DNA from: Arthrobacter sp. FW306-07-I
GTDB lineage: Bacteria > Actinomycetota > Actinomycetes > Actinomycetales > Micrococcaceae
Assembly: GCF_021800405.1 (NCBI RefSeq)
Contig: NZ_CP084550.1
Coordinates: forward strand, 3,286,001-3,350,000
Direction of reading: 5' to 3'
Length of the DNA stretch: 64,000 nt
A model generated the notes under the pieces. It was not told the origin of the DNA. It did no database searches and saw only the letters and a list, made by a program, of their open reading frames with translations. Of the stretch, positions 16,874 to 25,529 are shown in pieces. Position numbers and translations under genes: made by a program. The first letter of the stretch is position 1. Each line of letters opens with the position of its first letter.

Positions 16874-17488
16874 TCAGTAACCGGCCAGGAGCTCAGCGGC
16901 CTTGCCGTTCGCTGCCGCGTTCACCAGTTCTTCGGCCACGATGTGCAGCTTGGTGTTGGCGTGCTGGCTCCTGCTGGCCAGGAGTTGGAATGCGGCAGGG
17001 CCGTCCACTCCCTGCAGTGCCATGACAATGCCCTTCGCCTGTTCAATCAGGGCCTTATGCCCGAGGGCTCCCTCGATGGCTTCCTCGGCGGCGTGCTGGG
17101 ACTCGATACGCAGGCTTTGGGTCACGTCCACCATGAAGCCGCGGACGTAGTCCACCTGTCCGGATGGTTCCACGACAGCTTGGATGGCAGAAAAAACGCG
17201 CCGTTCCCTGCCCCGGACGTCAATGACCCGGTGCAGCAGCGCCCCTTGGCCGCCGCCTTCCAGGAGGTCCGCCCAGATCTCCTGGATGCGCTCCCGATCC
17301 AATTGGTGCTTGTGGGCCATGAACAGTTCGAAGGTGGGCACCACCTCACCCTGCTTGAGTCCGTGTATGCCGTACATGCCCTCGGACCACACCATTTTCC
17401 CGGAGGGGACATGCAGTTCGAACGTCCCTGAGGGGCAATGGGCAGAGGGCTGCAGCGGATAAAGATACGTATCAAGCTTTGACCACAT
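16874..17488 (-). CDS. PAS-ANTAR domain regulator
   Basis: A 204-residue protein. The N-terminal PAS fold (about 20-125) shows GKMVWSEGMYGIHGLKQGEV, then RGRERRVFSAIQAVVEPSGQ, and VRGFMVDVTQS, the usual PAS/PAC ending. The C-terminal ANTAR domain follows (KALIEQAKGIVMALQGVDG, then KLHIVAEELVNAA). PAS-ANTAR proteins are predicted RNA-binding antiterminators under control of a small-molecule or redox sensor. GGGAGG lies 6-7 bases before the ATG. No partner kinase is adjacent. Confidence 0.87.
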   Translation of the reverse strand: MWSKLDTYLYPLQPSAHCPSGTFELHVPSGKMVWSEGMYGIHGLKQGEVVPTFELFMAHKHQLDRERIQEIWADLLEGGGQGALLHRVIDVRGRERRVFSAIQAVVEPSGQVDYVRGFMVDVTQSLRIESQHAAEEAIEGALGHKALIEQAKGIVMALQGVDGPAAFQLLASRSQHANTKLHIVAEELVNAAANGKAAELLAGY

Positions 17489-17684
17489 ACATTCCTCCCA
17501 AAGTCAGGTGCACCCCCGGCGGGCTAACGGCACCCACCCTAACCGACCAGTATGAAAAGGACACGTCATATTCCGCCCAGCAGATGCCGGAAAAGTACAG
17601 GGGTCACAAAGATGCGGGGACGGAGTACTGTTCGCCCTAGGGGGCGCTGGCGGTCTGCGCCCACAGCCAAGGGGAGGTCATTTC

Positions 17685-18026
17685 ATGGGTGAAGTGTGGA
17701 TCCGCACGCTGGGCAACGGGCTGGTCCGGGCCGATCGAGTCACCGAGATTACATCCACCCGCGGGTCCCGGCAGGAGGACCGCGGGTATTCACTGAAGGT
17801 CATTGTGGACGGCAAGAGCCACGTGCTGATTGACGACGGCGGGTTGCAGGGCTCCCTGCCCGAGCGGCTGGAATATGCCAGGCACATGGAGGACGCCCTG
17901 CTGCTGGCAATCGACGAGGCGCGGGGAAGCGACGTGTCCATGGTGGTCTCCTACGAACCGGAACGCGAGCGCTGGTCGGCCGCTCCCGTATCAGTATTAA
18001 CGGGAAAGCTCCCCGAAGTCGTCTAA
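17685..18026 (+). CDS. Conserved-looking hypothetical protein
   Basis: A 113-residue soluble protein preceded by AAGGGGAGGTC, a strong ribosome-binding site. It begins MGEVWIRTLGNGLVRADRVT and has alternating strands and a helix (ERLEYARHMEDALLLAIDEA). It has the feel of a small beta-rich domain but I do not recognise a family. It ends convergently with trxB, with a long hairpin between the two. Confidence 0.65.
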   Translation: MGEVWIRTLGNGLVRADRVTEITSTRGSRQEDRGYSLKVIVDGKSHVLIDDGGLQGSLPERLEYARHMEDALLLAIDEARGSDVSMVVSYEPERERWSAAPVSVLTGKLPEVV

Positions 18027-18035
18027 CAGGCAAAG

Positions 18036-18103
18036 CCCCAACTGGGTCGCAGTTGTTGTCGTTTTCGGGGCTGATAACGACATTAACTGCGACTCAGTTG
18101 GGG
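18036..18103. terminator. Long hairpin between convergent genes
   Basis: CCCCAACTG at 18036 pairs with CAGTTGGGG ending at 18103. Inside, GTCGCAGTT pairs with AACTGCGAC and TGTCGTT with AACGACA. Single mismatches separate the blocks and the loop is about 12 bases. The position between the ends of two convergent genes fits a bidirectional terminator. The AACTGCGAC core also gives it the look of a dispersed intergenic repeat. Confidence 0.65.
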
Positions 18104-18116
18104 CCTGGGACGGACA

Positions 18117-19094
18117 TCAGCTGTGGGTCGGTTCCTCGACGAGCGCAGTGGCGATGCTGGCAGCGTCCTCCAGCGCGGCGAGGAAGCGCTCGGCGTCCAG
18201 GGCTGCGGCGCAGCCGGTTCCGGCGGCGGTGATTGCCTGGCGGTACCGGTGGTCCACGGCGTCGCCGCAGGCAAAGACACCGGGCAGGTTGGTGCACGTG
18301 GTGGGCGCGTCAACCTTGATGTAGCCTTCCTCGTCCAGGTCCACCTGGCCGGCCACGAGGTCGGTGCGCGGCAAATGGCCGATGGCCACGAAGATGCCGG
18401 TGGCGTCCTGGTGCCGGGTTTCCCCTGTGCGGGTGTCCGTAAGGGTGACGCCGGTGACTTTGCCGTCGCCGTGGATGGCCGTGACGGCGGAGTTCCAGGC
18501 GAAGCGGATCTTGGGGTTGTCCTTGGCACGCTGGGCCATGATGCGGGAGGCCCGGAGCTCGCCCTTGCGCACGACGACGGTGACGGACTTTCCGAAGCGG
18601 GTCAGGAAGGTTGCTTCCTCCATGGCGGAGTCGCCGCCGCCCACCACGATGATGTCCTGTTCGCGGAAGAAGAAGCCGTCGCAGGTGGCGCACCAGGAAA
18701 CGCCGTGGCCGCTGAACTTTTTCTCCTCCGGCAGGCCGAGTTCCTTGTAGGCGGAGCCGGTGGCCAGGATGACAGCCGTTGCCTCGTAAGTCTCCCCGCC
18801 GCCGGTGACCACGCGCTTGACGGGACCTTTGAGGTCAACGGACGTGGCGTCGTCGTACTCAATACGCGCGCCGAACTTTTCCGCCTGCTGCTGCAGCCCG
18901 TCCATCAGCTCCGGGCCCTGGACGCCGCCCGGGAAGCCCGGGAAGTTTTCCACTTCGGTGGTGTTCATCAGCGCGCCACCGGCGGTGACGGACCCGGCCA
19001 GGACCAGGGGGTTCAGGCCGGCGCGGGCGGCGTAAATGGCGGCGGTGTAGCCGGAGGGGCCGGAGCCGATGATGATCAGCTGTTCTTTGCTCAT
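18117..19094 (-). CDS. trxB: Thioredoxin-disulfide reductase
   Basis: A 325-residue flavoprotein of the low-molecular-weight thioredoxin reductase type. The FAD motif is [19 protein letters not shown], the redox-active pair is C135-A-T-C138, the NADPH motif is [15 protein letters not shown], and the C-terminal FAD motif is [10 protein letters not shown]. It transfers electrons from NADPH to thioredoxin in the cytoplasm. It lies 22 bases downstream of arsC on the same strand, so the pair is likely an operon in which the reductase may supply reducing power for arsenate reduction. No thioredoxin gene is adjacent. Confidence 0.93.
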   Translation of the reverse strand: MSKEQLIIIGSGPSGYTAAIYAARAGLNPLVLAGSVTAGGALMNTTEVENFPGFPGGVQGPELMDGLQQQAEKFGARIEYDDATSVDLKGPVKRVVTGGGETYEATAVILATGSAYKELGLPEEKKFSGHGVSWCATCDGFFFREQDIIVVGGGDSAMEEATFLTRFGKSVTVVVRKGELRASRIMAQRAKDNPKIRFAWNSAVTAIHGDGKVTGVTLTDTRTGETRHQDATGIFVAIGHLPRTDLVAGQVDLDEEGYIKVDAPTTCTNLPGVFACGDAVDHRYRQAITAAGTGCAAALDAERFLAALEDAASIATALVEEPTHS

Positions 19095-19116
19095 TGGTTG
19101 TCCTTCGGTGGCGGTA

Positions 19117-19551
19117 CTACTGGGCGTCCGCGTGCTGCGCGGGCAGGAGTTCGGTGATCAGTTTTTCAATGCGTGCCTTGATCTCATCACGGATCGGACG
19201 AACCGAGTCAACGCCCTTGCCGGCCGGATCCTCCAGTTCCCAGTCCTCGTAACGCTTGCCCGGAAAAACCGGGCACTCGTCACCGCATCCCATAGTGATC
19301 ACCACGTCCGATTCTTTCACTGCCTCGGTGGTAAGCATCTTCGGGACCTCCGCGGAGAGGTCAATACCTACCTCCGCCATGGCCTCCACGGCGGAGGGGT
19401 TCACCTTCTCCGCGGGCTGGGATCCGGCGGAACGCACCTCCACGGTTCCCCGGGACAGGGAGGTCAGGAAAGCGGCCGCCATCTGGGACCGGCCTGCGTT
19501 GTGGACGCAAACAAAGAGGACGGAAGGCTTGCCGGCGGGATCGGCGCTCAT
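19117..19551 (-). CDS. arsC: Arsenate reductase, low-molecular-weight phosphatase fold
   Basis: A 144-residue protein with the phosphatase-like loop CVHNAGRS at 15-22 (nucleophile C15, R21), two further cysteines in MGCGDECP (C89, C93) and the conserved Asp in LEDP (about D108). It reduces arsenate to arsenite. The cysteine pattern would allow a thioredoxin-coupled mechanism, consistent with trxB next door, though actinobacterial relatives also use mycothiol. GAGGAG lies about 5 bases before the ATG. No arsR, arsenite pump or arsM gene is nearby, which is unusual for an arsenic locus. Confidence 0.88.
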   Translation of the reverse strand: MSADPAGKPSVLFVCVHNAGRSQMAAAFLTSLSRGTVEVRSAGSQPAEKVNPSAVEAMAEVGIDLSAEVPKMLTTEAVKESDVVITMGCGDECPVFPGKRYEDWELEDPAGKGVDSVRPIRDEIKARIEKLITELLPAQHADAQ

Positions 19552-19707
19552 GGGTGCTCCTCAAACTGATAGAAAACTACTTGCGGTGTAACAAACGTCA
19601 CTGTGTTGCGCTCATCACATTCGTTGCCTAACCTAGTGGAGGCTTAAGCAAACAGGCCATGCAAGAAGCTGCAGCGTCGCAGCCAATGCCGGGGAAGGCT
19701 TTACAAC

Positions 19708-20031
19708 TTGAACTCTAAGCTGAACATTGTGGTCCGGGTGGATCTGGACCACAGCAAGGCCCAGGTGATTGCAAAGGGGCATATCACCATCCACAGCGTC
19801 AACGCCCTCTATGTAGTGGCAAAGCGTGCCAACTCCCTCAGGGGAGGCCTGGACCTGGAGCTGGACGTTTCCAGCGCCCTGGTTGATGAGGAGGCGCTGG
19901 ACATGCTCCATACCGCCTCCGAAACACGGCACCTGCCCGCAAAGATCGATCCGGACCAGGCACCCTGCACCATCAGCGTGCTGGCCGAGCGCCGAGATCC
20001 GCGTCCCAGGGCAGTCCGCCTGGCTGCATAA
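19708..20031 (+). CDS. Hypothetical protein, small
   Basis: A 107-residue soluble protein starting at TTG, with GGGGAAGG about 9 bases upstream. It has an alternating strand/helix pattern (LNIVVRVDLDHSKAQVIAKG, then ALYVVAKRANSLRGGLDLEL) reminiscent of a small regulatory fold such as STAS. I cannot assign a family. It is divergent from arsC. Confidence 0.55.
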   Translation: MNSKLNIVVRVDLDHSKAQVIAKGHITIHSVNALYVVAKRANSLRGGLDLELDVSSALVDEEALDMLHTASETRHLPAKIDPDQAPCTISVLAERRDPRPRAVRLAA

Positions 20032-20192
20032 AACCTTCCGGCCGCTCGCCGCGCCCACTTTTCGGGCCAGAGCCGGCCGGCCACCACTTTGCTTTACCGC
20101 TCCCAACGACCCGAAGTGCAGCCGCATCTGAACAGACGGATGGCTGCACTTCGGGGCCCGGGGAGCCTATTACAGGCCCCGCCTGCCAGGCG

Positions 20193-20693
20193 TTAGAACA
20201 GCTGAACGCTGCGGGCCAGGATCTCCTGTAGTTCCTCGACGGCGAGGCCGGCAGCTTTGCCAAGAGCTTCGGGGGCCGCGCCCAACCGGGAAGCGGCCCG
20301 CACGGCATTCTCGAAGCGTTCCTGCGCTGCGTCCATTTCCCACTGGAGGCTTTCCAGCATGGCGGATTCCAGCCGCACGGCCTCCATGGAATCAGCGGTG
20401 ATGCCAACGTCCATCTTGAAGCCGCAGGCGCAGGCCCACTCCCTGGAGTCAAGTTCCGTCGAAGCCCAGCTCAGCGACGGCACAGGCACTGGAATCGAAC
20501 TCATTGCGGTGCCGCAGTGGAAGGGGGCGGCAGGGTCAGCCAGGGCACGATCCGAGGCATTCACGGCAACGGAAGAACCACGCAATCCCGACGGGTGGTC
20601 CAGGGCAATGGGCACGGCCTTCTGCACACATTCGACGCGACGGCCCGTAAAGGTCGATTGTCCCGGTGCCTGAGGTTCAAGTACTGCAGTCAT
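20193..20693 (-). CDS. Hypothetical protein with three cysteines
   Basis: A 166-residue protein of unknown family. The central part has AAPFHCGTAM and REWACACGFKMDVG, so three cysteines and a histidine could bind zinc. The C-terminal half is helical (MEAVRLESAMLESLQWEMDA, and AAGLAVEELQEILARSVQLF). Starts at 20693 or 20720 are both possible. It lies just downstream of a MarR-family gene on the same strand, with a likely operator in the 60-base gap, so it may be its regulated target. Confidence 0.55.
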   Translation of the reverse strand: MTAVLEPQAPGQSTFTGRRVECVQKAVPIALDHPSGLRGSSVAVNASDRALADPAAPFHCGTAMSSIPVPVPSLSWASTELDSREWACACGFKMDVGITADSMEAVRLESAMLESLQWEMDAAQERFENAVRAASRLGAAPEALGKAAGLAVEELQEILARSVQLF

Positions 20694-20716
20694 TCGATCC
20701 GCCATCCGATTGATAA

Positions 20717-20755
20717 ACAAGTATGTAGCTAGTCTAACTAGGATTCTCTACTTGT
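20717..20755. promoter_or_regulatory. Compound inverted repeat, likely MarR operator
   Basis: ACAAGTA (20717-20723) and TACTTGT (20749-20755) are a perfect inverted repeat. They enclose a second palindrome CTAGTCTAACTAG (20729-20741). CTACTTG occurs again at 21293-21299 in front of the MarR gene itself. The repetition at both sites suggests control of the downstream gene and of the regulator. Confidence 0.5.
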
Positions 20756-21274
20756 CTAGCGTACGGAAACGCCGGGTTTGGCATTGACGGCGTCCACCGC
20801 TTCACGCATCCGTTCCAGGAAGTGCATCACGGCTTTGATCTCCTCGGGAGACAGGGATTCGGCAGCCTCCAGCATGCGCTTGTGCATCTGGTTCAGGTTG
20901 TGCCGGACCTCTTCGTCAGCACCGGGAGTGGGCCTCAGAATCACAGCGCGCCGGTCCGTGGGATGGGGTTCCCGAAACACATACCCACCCGCAACCAGCC
21001 GATCGACCAGGCTTGTCATTGAAGCGGAGGTGATGGCCAGGCGGGCGGCAAGTTCTGTGGGCCGGATGCCGATTCCGGCCGATTCCGCGTCTATGAGGTA
21101 CCGCAGGGCCAGGAGGTCCGTCTCCCCCATTGCCACGGAGGAACGGGTGCGCCTTCTCATGGCGCTTTCGGATGTCCGGAACTCCCGGAGGGCGTTGATG
21201 ACGTCGACTGCGCGGGGCTCGGCACCCGCCGAGGATGGGTACCGTGAGCCTTCGCTTGCACCATGCGGGTTCAT
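20756..21274 (-). CDS. MarR-family transcriptional regulator
   Basis: A 172-residue winged-helix protein. The recognition-helix region is PTELAARLAITSASMTSLVD and the wing is FREPHPTDRRAVILRPT with the conserved Asp-Arg-Arg. Dimerisation helices lie at both ends. GAAGGA is 6 bases before the ATG. The repeated CTACTTG motif near its own start and downstream of its stop suggests autoregulation and control of the adjacent gene at 20193. Confidence 0.88.
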   Translation of the reverse strand: MNPHGASEGSRYPSSAGAEPRAVDVINALREFRTSESAMRRRTRSSVAMGETDLLALRYLIDAESAGIGIRPTELAARLAITSASMTSLVDRLVAGGYVFREPHPTDRRAVILRPTPGADEEVRHNLNQMHKRMLEAAESLSPEEIKAVMHFLERMREAVDAVNAKPGVSVR

Positions 21275-21502
21275 GCGAATTCCTTCGATATCCTACTTGC
21301 TTGGCTGTCTAACAAACCCATCGTAGCCCACTCGCCGTCCCTCCACCTCCATAACGATGCAAAGCATGTTCAGGTACCTCGCGCAGCCCGACGGGAAAAG
21401 TAGAGTACTGGCTACTCGTGCCCGGGCATCGGCAGCCCAATAGGTTTCTATGCAACCCGCCGCGCCTGTAGCTGGTGGGCGTAAAGGAATGGGGGTGCGT
21501 CA

Positions 21503-22255
21503 GTGGCAGTTGGCCCGGCAAACAACAAGGCGCTTGAGCGGCAGGGGTTCCTGCTGGACCTCGTAACGGGGGCCGACGGCGAGGCAGGGTCCCTGCAGAT
21601 ACTCGCCGACGCTGCAGCCCACTGGGTCAGTACCACGGCAGGTGCGGCGATGGAATGTGCCGTGGTCTTGCACCGCCAGCGGTCCTGCCTTGCCACGGCC
21701 GGAAGCACATCCGGCGCGGCTGGCCTGGCAGCGTCCGAGGACGAGCACGGAGACGGCCCCACAGCACTCGGTTCCGTACTGGCTGCTCCAACAGTCATCA
21801 ATCAGGCCGGCGGGCGCTGGCAGGCCTACCGGAGGCGGTTGGTGGACAACGGCTTCGGCGCAGCCCTTGCCGTCCCCCTGGATCTAAAGCCCGGCTTGGC
21901 CGGCGCACTGGTCTTCCTGGCCCCGGCCAATGTCGGATTCACCGCCAAGGTTGTCAATGACGCCGCCTGGTTCGTCGAGGTGGCATCGCACAGCCTGAAG
22001 CTGGCACTGGACGTCCACGGCGTCATCCGTGCCGGCGACAACCTTAAGCAGGTACTGGAGAGCAGGACCAGCATCGACGTTGCCTGCGGAGTGCTCATGG
22101 CGCAGAACCGCTGCTCCTATGCTGAAGCCTTCAGCAAGTTGGCCGGCACCTCCAGGAACCGCAACCTCAAAGTGCGCAGCGTCGCGGACAGCATCCTCCG
22201 GGCGATGCCCAGCGGCCCGCCGGGAACCCGCTTCGAGCCTCCGGCAATCGCCTAA
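21503..22255 (+). CDS. GAF-ANTAR domain regulator, divergent GAF
   Basis: A 250-residue protein with the GAF-ANTAR layout of the 15098 and 30464 proteins. The GAF part (about 25-170) is more divergent, retaining HGDGPTALGSVL and GFGAALAVPLDL. The ANTAR domain is clear: SRTSIDVACGVLMAQNRCSY, then FSKLAGTSRNRNLKVRS. A predicted RNA-binding antiterminator. The start is GTG, with AAAGGAATGGGGG upstream. Confidence 0.83.
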   Translation: MAVGPANNKALERQGFLLDLVTGADGEAGSLQILADAAAHWVSTTAGAAMECAVVLHRQRSCLATAGSTSGAAGLAASEDEHGDGPTALGSVLAAPTVINQAGGRWQAYRRRLVDNGFGAALAVPLDLKPGLAGALVFLAPANVGFTAKVVNDAAWFVEVASHSLKLALDVHGVIRAGDNLKQVLESRTSIDVACGVLMAQNRCSYAEAFSKLAGTSRNRNLKVRSVADSILRAMPSGPPGTRFEPPAIA

Positions 22256-22315
22256 TCCCGCCGCGCAACTCCCCGCGGCCAATGGCGGGAGGGCAAGGCA
22301 AGGGTGACCGCGCGG

Positions 22316-22420
22316 CTAATGACGCGCCCGGGCCCGGATAAGTGCTGCCGCCAGAAGTCCTGCACACCCGAGTGAAGCCAGCATGCCACCAAGAGCCACG
22401 AAGTAATCGGTAATGGTCAT
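22316..22420 (-). CDS. 34-residue predicted membrane peptide
   Basis: A short reading frame starting MTITDYFVALGG and ending RARARH, with a single hydrophobic helix in between. GAAGGAG lies about 11 bases before the ATG. One helix followed by a basic tail is the layout of small bacterial membrane proteins. No family is recognised; it is convergent with the GAF-ANTAR gene. The call rests only on the ribosome-binding site and composition. Confidence 0.4.
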   Translation of the reverse strand: MTITDYFVALGGMLASLGCAGLLAAALIRARARH

Positions 22421-22596
22421 TGTCCTGCGCTCCTTCCCTGCTACCGCCTGATGGGCACAAGCTACCCGGCGAAACTCAGGCTTCCCTGAAGGATCGCCGG
22501 CAGGTTTGATCAAGATCCGGTTAAGGAGACCTGCGGGCATCCGCATACTTTGACCCGCGATCTTCCCTGCATCACGGCATTCCGTATTATTCAGGC

Positions 22597-22743
22597 ATGT
22601 GGACTAAACAAAGCCAGAGCTTCTGCCCCCGGTGCGGCAGGAACACCAATCACGTCACCCATTTCCAAAAGGACGACGCCGGCAGCCTGGTTGCGGACGT
22701 CCGCTGTGCAGAATGCCGGGAGGCTGCGGGGGCGGTCGCCTAG
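22597..22743 (+). CDS. 48-residue zinc-ribbon microprotein
   Basis: A short frame encoding a protein that begins MWTKQSQSFCPRCGRNTNHV and carries a second pair in RCAECREA. The four cysteines form two CxxC knuckles about 25 residues apart, the layout of a zinc ribbon. High third-position GC supports coding. No strong Shine-Dalgarno is seen. The stop overlaps the end of the convergent MFS gene by 4 bases. Small zinc ribbons often bind nucleic acids or partner proteins; no specific role can be given. Confidence 0.6.
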   Translation: MWTKQSQSFCPRCGRNTNHVTHFQKDDAGSLVADVRCAECREAAGAVA

Positions 22744-24032
22744 GCAGTTAGGTCGCCGGAGCGGCCAGGACGGACGACGGCGAAAATCGCCAATGCTGCT
22801 GCCTGCACCACCGTGACGGTGACGGCCAGGGCAAAGACCGACTGCTGGTAGAGGAGGCCGATGAGGAAACTTCCCGCCAGCCAGGCCAGGCCGTAACAGG
22901 CGGTGAACATTCCGTAGGCGCTCCCCCGTTTGTTGGCCGGTGCCAGGCCCGCCACGCCGGCACGCATAGTGCTCTCCTGCATCCCCATCGACGCTCCCCA
23001 CACCAGCACACCTGCCACTGCAAGCCCGGTGTTGTTACTGAAGCCAAGCCACGGAACCGCGGCGGCCAGCACCGGCAGGACCAGCAGGACCCGCAGCCCA
23101 ACCCGGTCAAAAAGCCAGCCCGAGCCCAGGGCTGCCACCGCGTCCACACCCATTGCCGCGGCGTAAAGCACCGGAACCAGCGCCGGCGGGAGCAGCCCTG
23201 TGGCCACCAAGTGAAACGAAAGCAGTCCAAACGTGGCGTAGCCGAACATTGTCAGGCTGCTGAACGCAGCGTAAAGCCAGTACTGGCGCGGCATTCCGGC
23301 AGCGCCGCCGGGAACAGGAATGGCCGCGTTGCGCTCCGCTCCAGGGGGCTCCGCATCGGCCTGCTCCACGCCGCCTGCAGGCTGCGGGTTGCCCGGCTGG
23401 GCGGCGGCGAGTTCGTAGACGCCAGGATCGGGAACTCTGCGCTTCAGCCAGAACAAGACCAGCATGGCCGCAAGTCCGGGCACAGCCAGCAGCAGGAAAC
23501 CGGGCCCGTAGCTGCCGGAAAGCGCCAGGGCCACCCCCACCAGCAGTGGCCCCACCAACGCCCCCACCTGGTCCAGTGCTTCATGAAGCGCGAATGCCTT
23601 TCCCTGGCCCAGCGCGGAACCGGCCTCCGCCAGCATGGTGTCCTTCGCGGGGCTCCTCACGGCCTTGCCCAAGCGCTCGGCCAGGACCAGCAGGCAGGCG
23701 ACCCACAGTGCGTCGGTGACTCCGAGCAGGGGCACTGAGACCGCGGTCAGGGCATAACCGCTGATGGCCAGCGCCCACCGCAGCCCGGGCCTGTCAGCAA
23801 GCCGCCCAAACACCAGGCGGAGGACCAGGGCCACGGCTTCACCGGCACCGGTGACCACACTGATCAGGAGCGCCGATGCGCCCAGCGCACCGAGGAACGG
23901 CCCGGTAACGCTCCGCGCACCCTCGTACACCATGTCCATCAGCGCGCTGATGATGCCGAAAGCCAGGATGAAGCGGACGGCAGTCATGGGCGCGGCGGGA
24001 AGCGCCCCTCCGGCGTTACCGCTGGTGCGCAT
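22740..24032 (-). CDS. MFS transporter
   Basis: A 430-residue protein with about twelve predicted helices. The MFS loop GRLADRPGLRW is between helices 2 and 3 and a related WLFDRVGLR appears in the second half. A long hydrophilic central loop (about 200-245, rich in Pro, Gly and Ala) separates the halves. The start at 24032 overlaps the end of the FtsW-type gene by 17 bases; an ATG 45 bases downstream (MTAVRFILAFG) is an alternative. It is probably an efflux pump co-transcribed with the upstream gene. Substrate unknown. Confidence 0.83.
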   Translation of the reverse strand: MRTSGNAGGALPAAPMTAVRFILAFGIISALMDMVYEGARSVTGPFLGALGASALLISVVTGAGEAVALVLRLVFGRLADRPGLRWALAISGYALTAVSVPLLGVTDALWVACLLVLAERLGKAVRSPAKDTMLAEAGSALGQGKAFALHEALDQVGALVGPLLVGVALALSGSYGPGFLLLAVPGLAAMLVLFWLKRRVPDPGVYELAAAQPGNPQPAGGVEQADAEPPGAERNAAIPVPGGAAGMPRQYWLYAAFSSLTMFGYATFGLLSFHLVATGLLPPALVPVLYAAAMGVDAVAALGSGWLFDRVGLRVLLVLPVLAAAVPWLGFSNNTGLAVAGVLVWGASMGMQESTMRAGVAGLAPANKRGSAYGMFTACYGLAWLAGSFLIGLLYQQSVFALAVTVTVVQAAALAIFAVVRPGRSGDLTA

Positions 24033-25326
24033 GCTCCCGGGCCTGCTTCACAGCACTATCAGGCACAGCGCCGCTTAATCCAGCACGATTCGACCCGGCA
24101 CCGCGACGGAGTGCGCGGCCCACGCGGGTGCCACGGCGGGATGGTGGAACAGTACCTTCCGGACGCGTCACCGCCAGGATCACTCCGATTCCTGCCAGGG
24201 ACGAAACCATCGCCGACCCGCCGTATGAGATGAACGGCAGGGGCACGCCAATAACGGGCAGCAGCCCGCTGACCATGGAAATGTTGATCACCGCCTGCCC
24301 CAGGATCCAGGTGATCACGCTGCAGGCCACGATCCGCGAGAAGGTATCCGTGGTCCGGGCGATGGTCTTGAACACGGCAATGGCCAGGGTGGCGAACAGG
24401 CCCAGCACCAGCAGCGAGCCGGCCAAGCCAAGTTCCTCGCCCAGGATGGAGAAGATGAAGTCGTTATGGGCTTCCGGGATCCAGTTCCACTTCTGCCGGC
24501 TCTGCCCCAGGCCCACGCCGAACCAGCTGCCGGAAGCCAGTGCGTATGTGCCGTGCTGCGCCTGGTAGCCCATGCCCTGCGCGTCCTCGTCAGACCCCAT
24601 GCCCAGCCAGGAGGAGATGCGCCCCATCCTGTTGCCGCTGGTGGCTGCCAGCACCAGGGCTGCCGCCGCGCAGATCAGCCCGGCCACAGAGAACACCTTC
24701 ATCCGCACGCCGCCGTAGAACATGGTGGCGGCCAGGATCATCATGATGATCAAGGTGGTGCCCAGGTCGTGCCCCAGCGCCACGATGCCCATAATCAGTG
24801 CACCGGCCGGTGCCAGCGGCATGACCGCGTGCTTCCACTGCCCAAGCAGGGCCTGCTTCCGGTCCAGGATCCAGGCTCCCCACACAATCAGCGAGAGCTT
24901 GGCGAATTCGGACGGCTGGGCCGTGAAACCACCCACACTGAGCCAGTTCCGGTTGCCGTTCACGGTCATGCCCAGCGGCGTGAACACCAGCACCAGGGCA
25001 AACAGTGAACCGATCAGCATCGGCCAGCCCAGCCACCGGATCCGCCGCACGGGCATCCGCGCCAGCACCAGCATGATCGCCGCGCCGGCCACGGTCCACA
25101 TGGCCTGCTTCAGGGGAAGATCGTACGGATTGTTTCCTGCCGCCACGGATTCCACGGACGACGCCGACGCCACCTCCACGAGTCCGATCCCTGAGAGCGT
25201 GAGCACCACTGCCAGGATCAGCGGCCGCAGGCGGCCCGGCGAGTCGTCCTCCAGCCATACCGCCAGTTTGCCCAGCCTGCGCCGGGCAGGAGGACGCGTA
25301 ACGCGCTGCTTTTGTCCTGTACTCAT
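24016..25326 (-). CDS. ftsW: FtsW/RodA-type lipid II flippase/glycan polymerase
   Basis: A 436-residue SEDS-family protein with ten predicted helices. The family features are the NWLSVGGFTAQPSEFAKL segment, the Asn/Glu-containing loop PEAHNDFIFSILGEELGLAG, and the conserved C-terminal GVPLPFISYGGSAMV. SEDS proteins polymerise peptidoglycan glycan chains from lipid II at the divisome or elongasome. The ATG at 25326 has GAGGAA 8 bases upstream. It is outside the usual division cluster (no mur genes nearby), so it may be a second SEDS paralogue; the ftsW symbol is by similarity only. Confidence 0.85.
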   Translation of the reverse strand: MSTGQKQRVTRPPARRRLGKLAVWLEDDSPGRLRPLILAVVLTLSGIGLVEVASASSVESVAAGNNPYDLPLKQAMWTVAGAAIMLVLARMPVRRIRWLGWPMLIGSLFALVLVFTPLGMTVNGNRNWLSVGGFTAQPSEFAKLSLIVWGAWILDRKQALLGQWKHAVMPLAPAGALIMGIVALGHDLGTTLIIMMILAATMFYGGVRMKVFSVAGLICAAAALVLAATSGNRMGRISSWLGMGSDEDAQGMGYQAQHGTYALASGSWFGVGLGQSRQKWNWIPEAHNDFIFSILGEELGLAGSLLVLGLFATLAIAVFKTIARTTDTFSRIVACSVITWILGQAVINISMVSGLLPVIGVPLPFISYGGSAMVSSLAGIGVILAVTRPEGTVPPSRRGTRVGRALRRGAGSNRAGLSGAVPDSAVKQAREHAHQR

Positions 25327-25529
25327 CTGTCCGTTCCTCAGCCTGAACATCCGCGGTTTCCCGCAGGGCCGGGCCAGCGGCCCGGGCGGGTACCGCCGAA
25401 AAGAAAGAGTACGCCCACCCCGCTACTGGAGGGCGACGGGACACCCGCCAAGTCAAGGGTTTTAGGCGAATTGCCAGCTTCGGCCTGTAGGGTAGCGGAA
25501 ACCTGTCCCCTCCCGAAGGTCCTTTTGTC

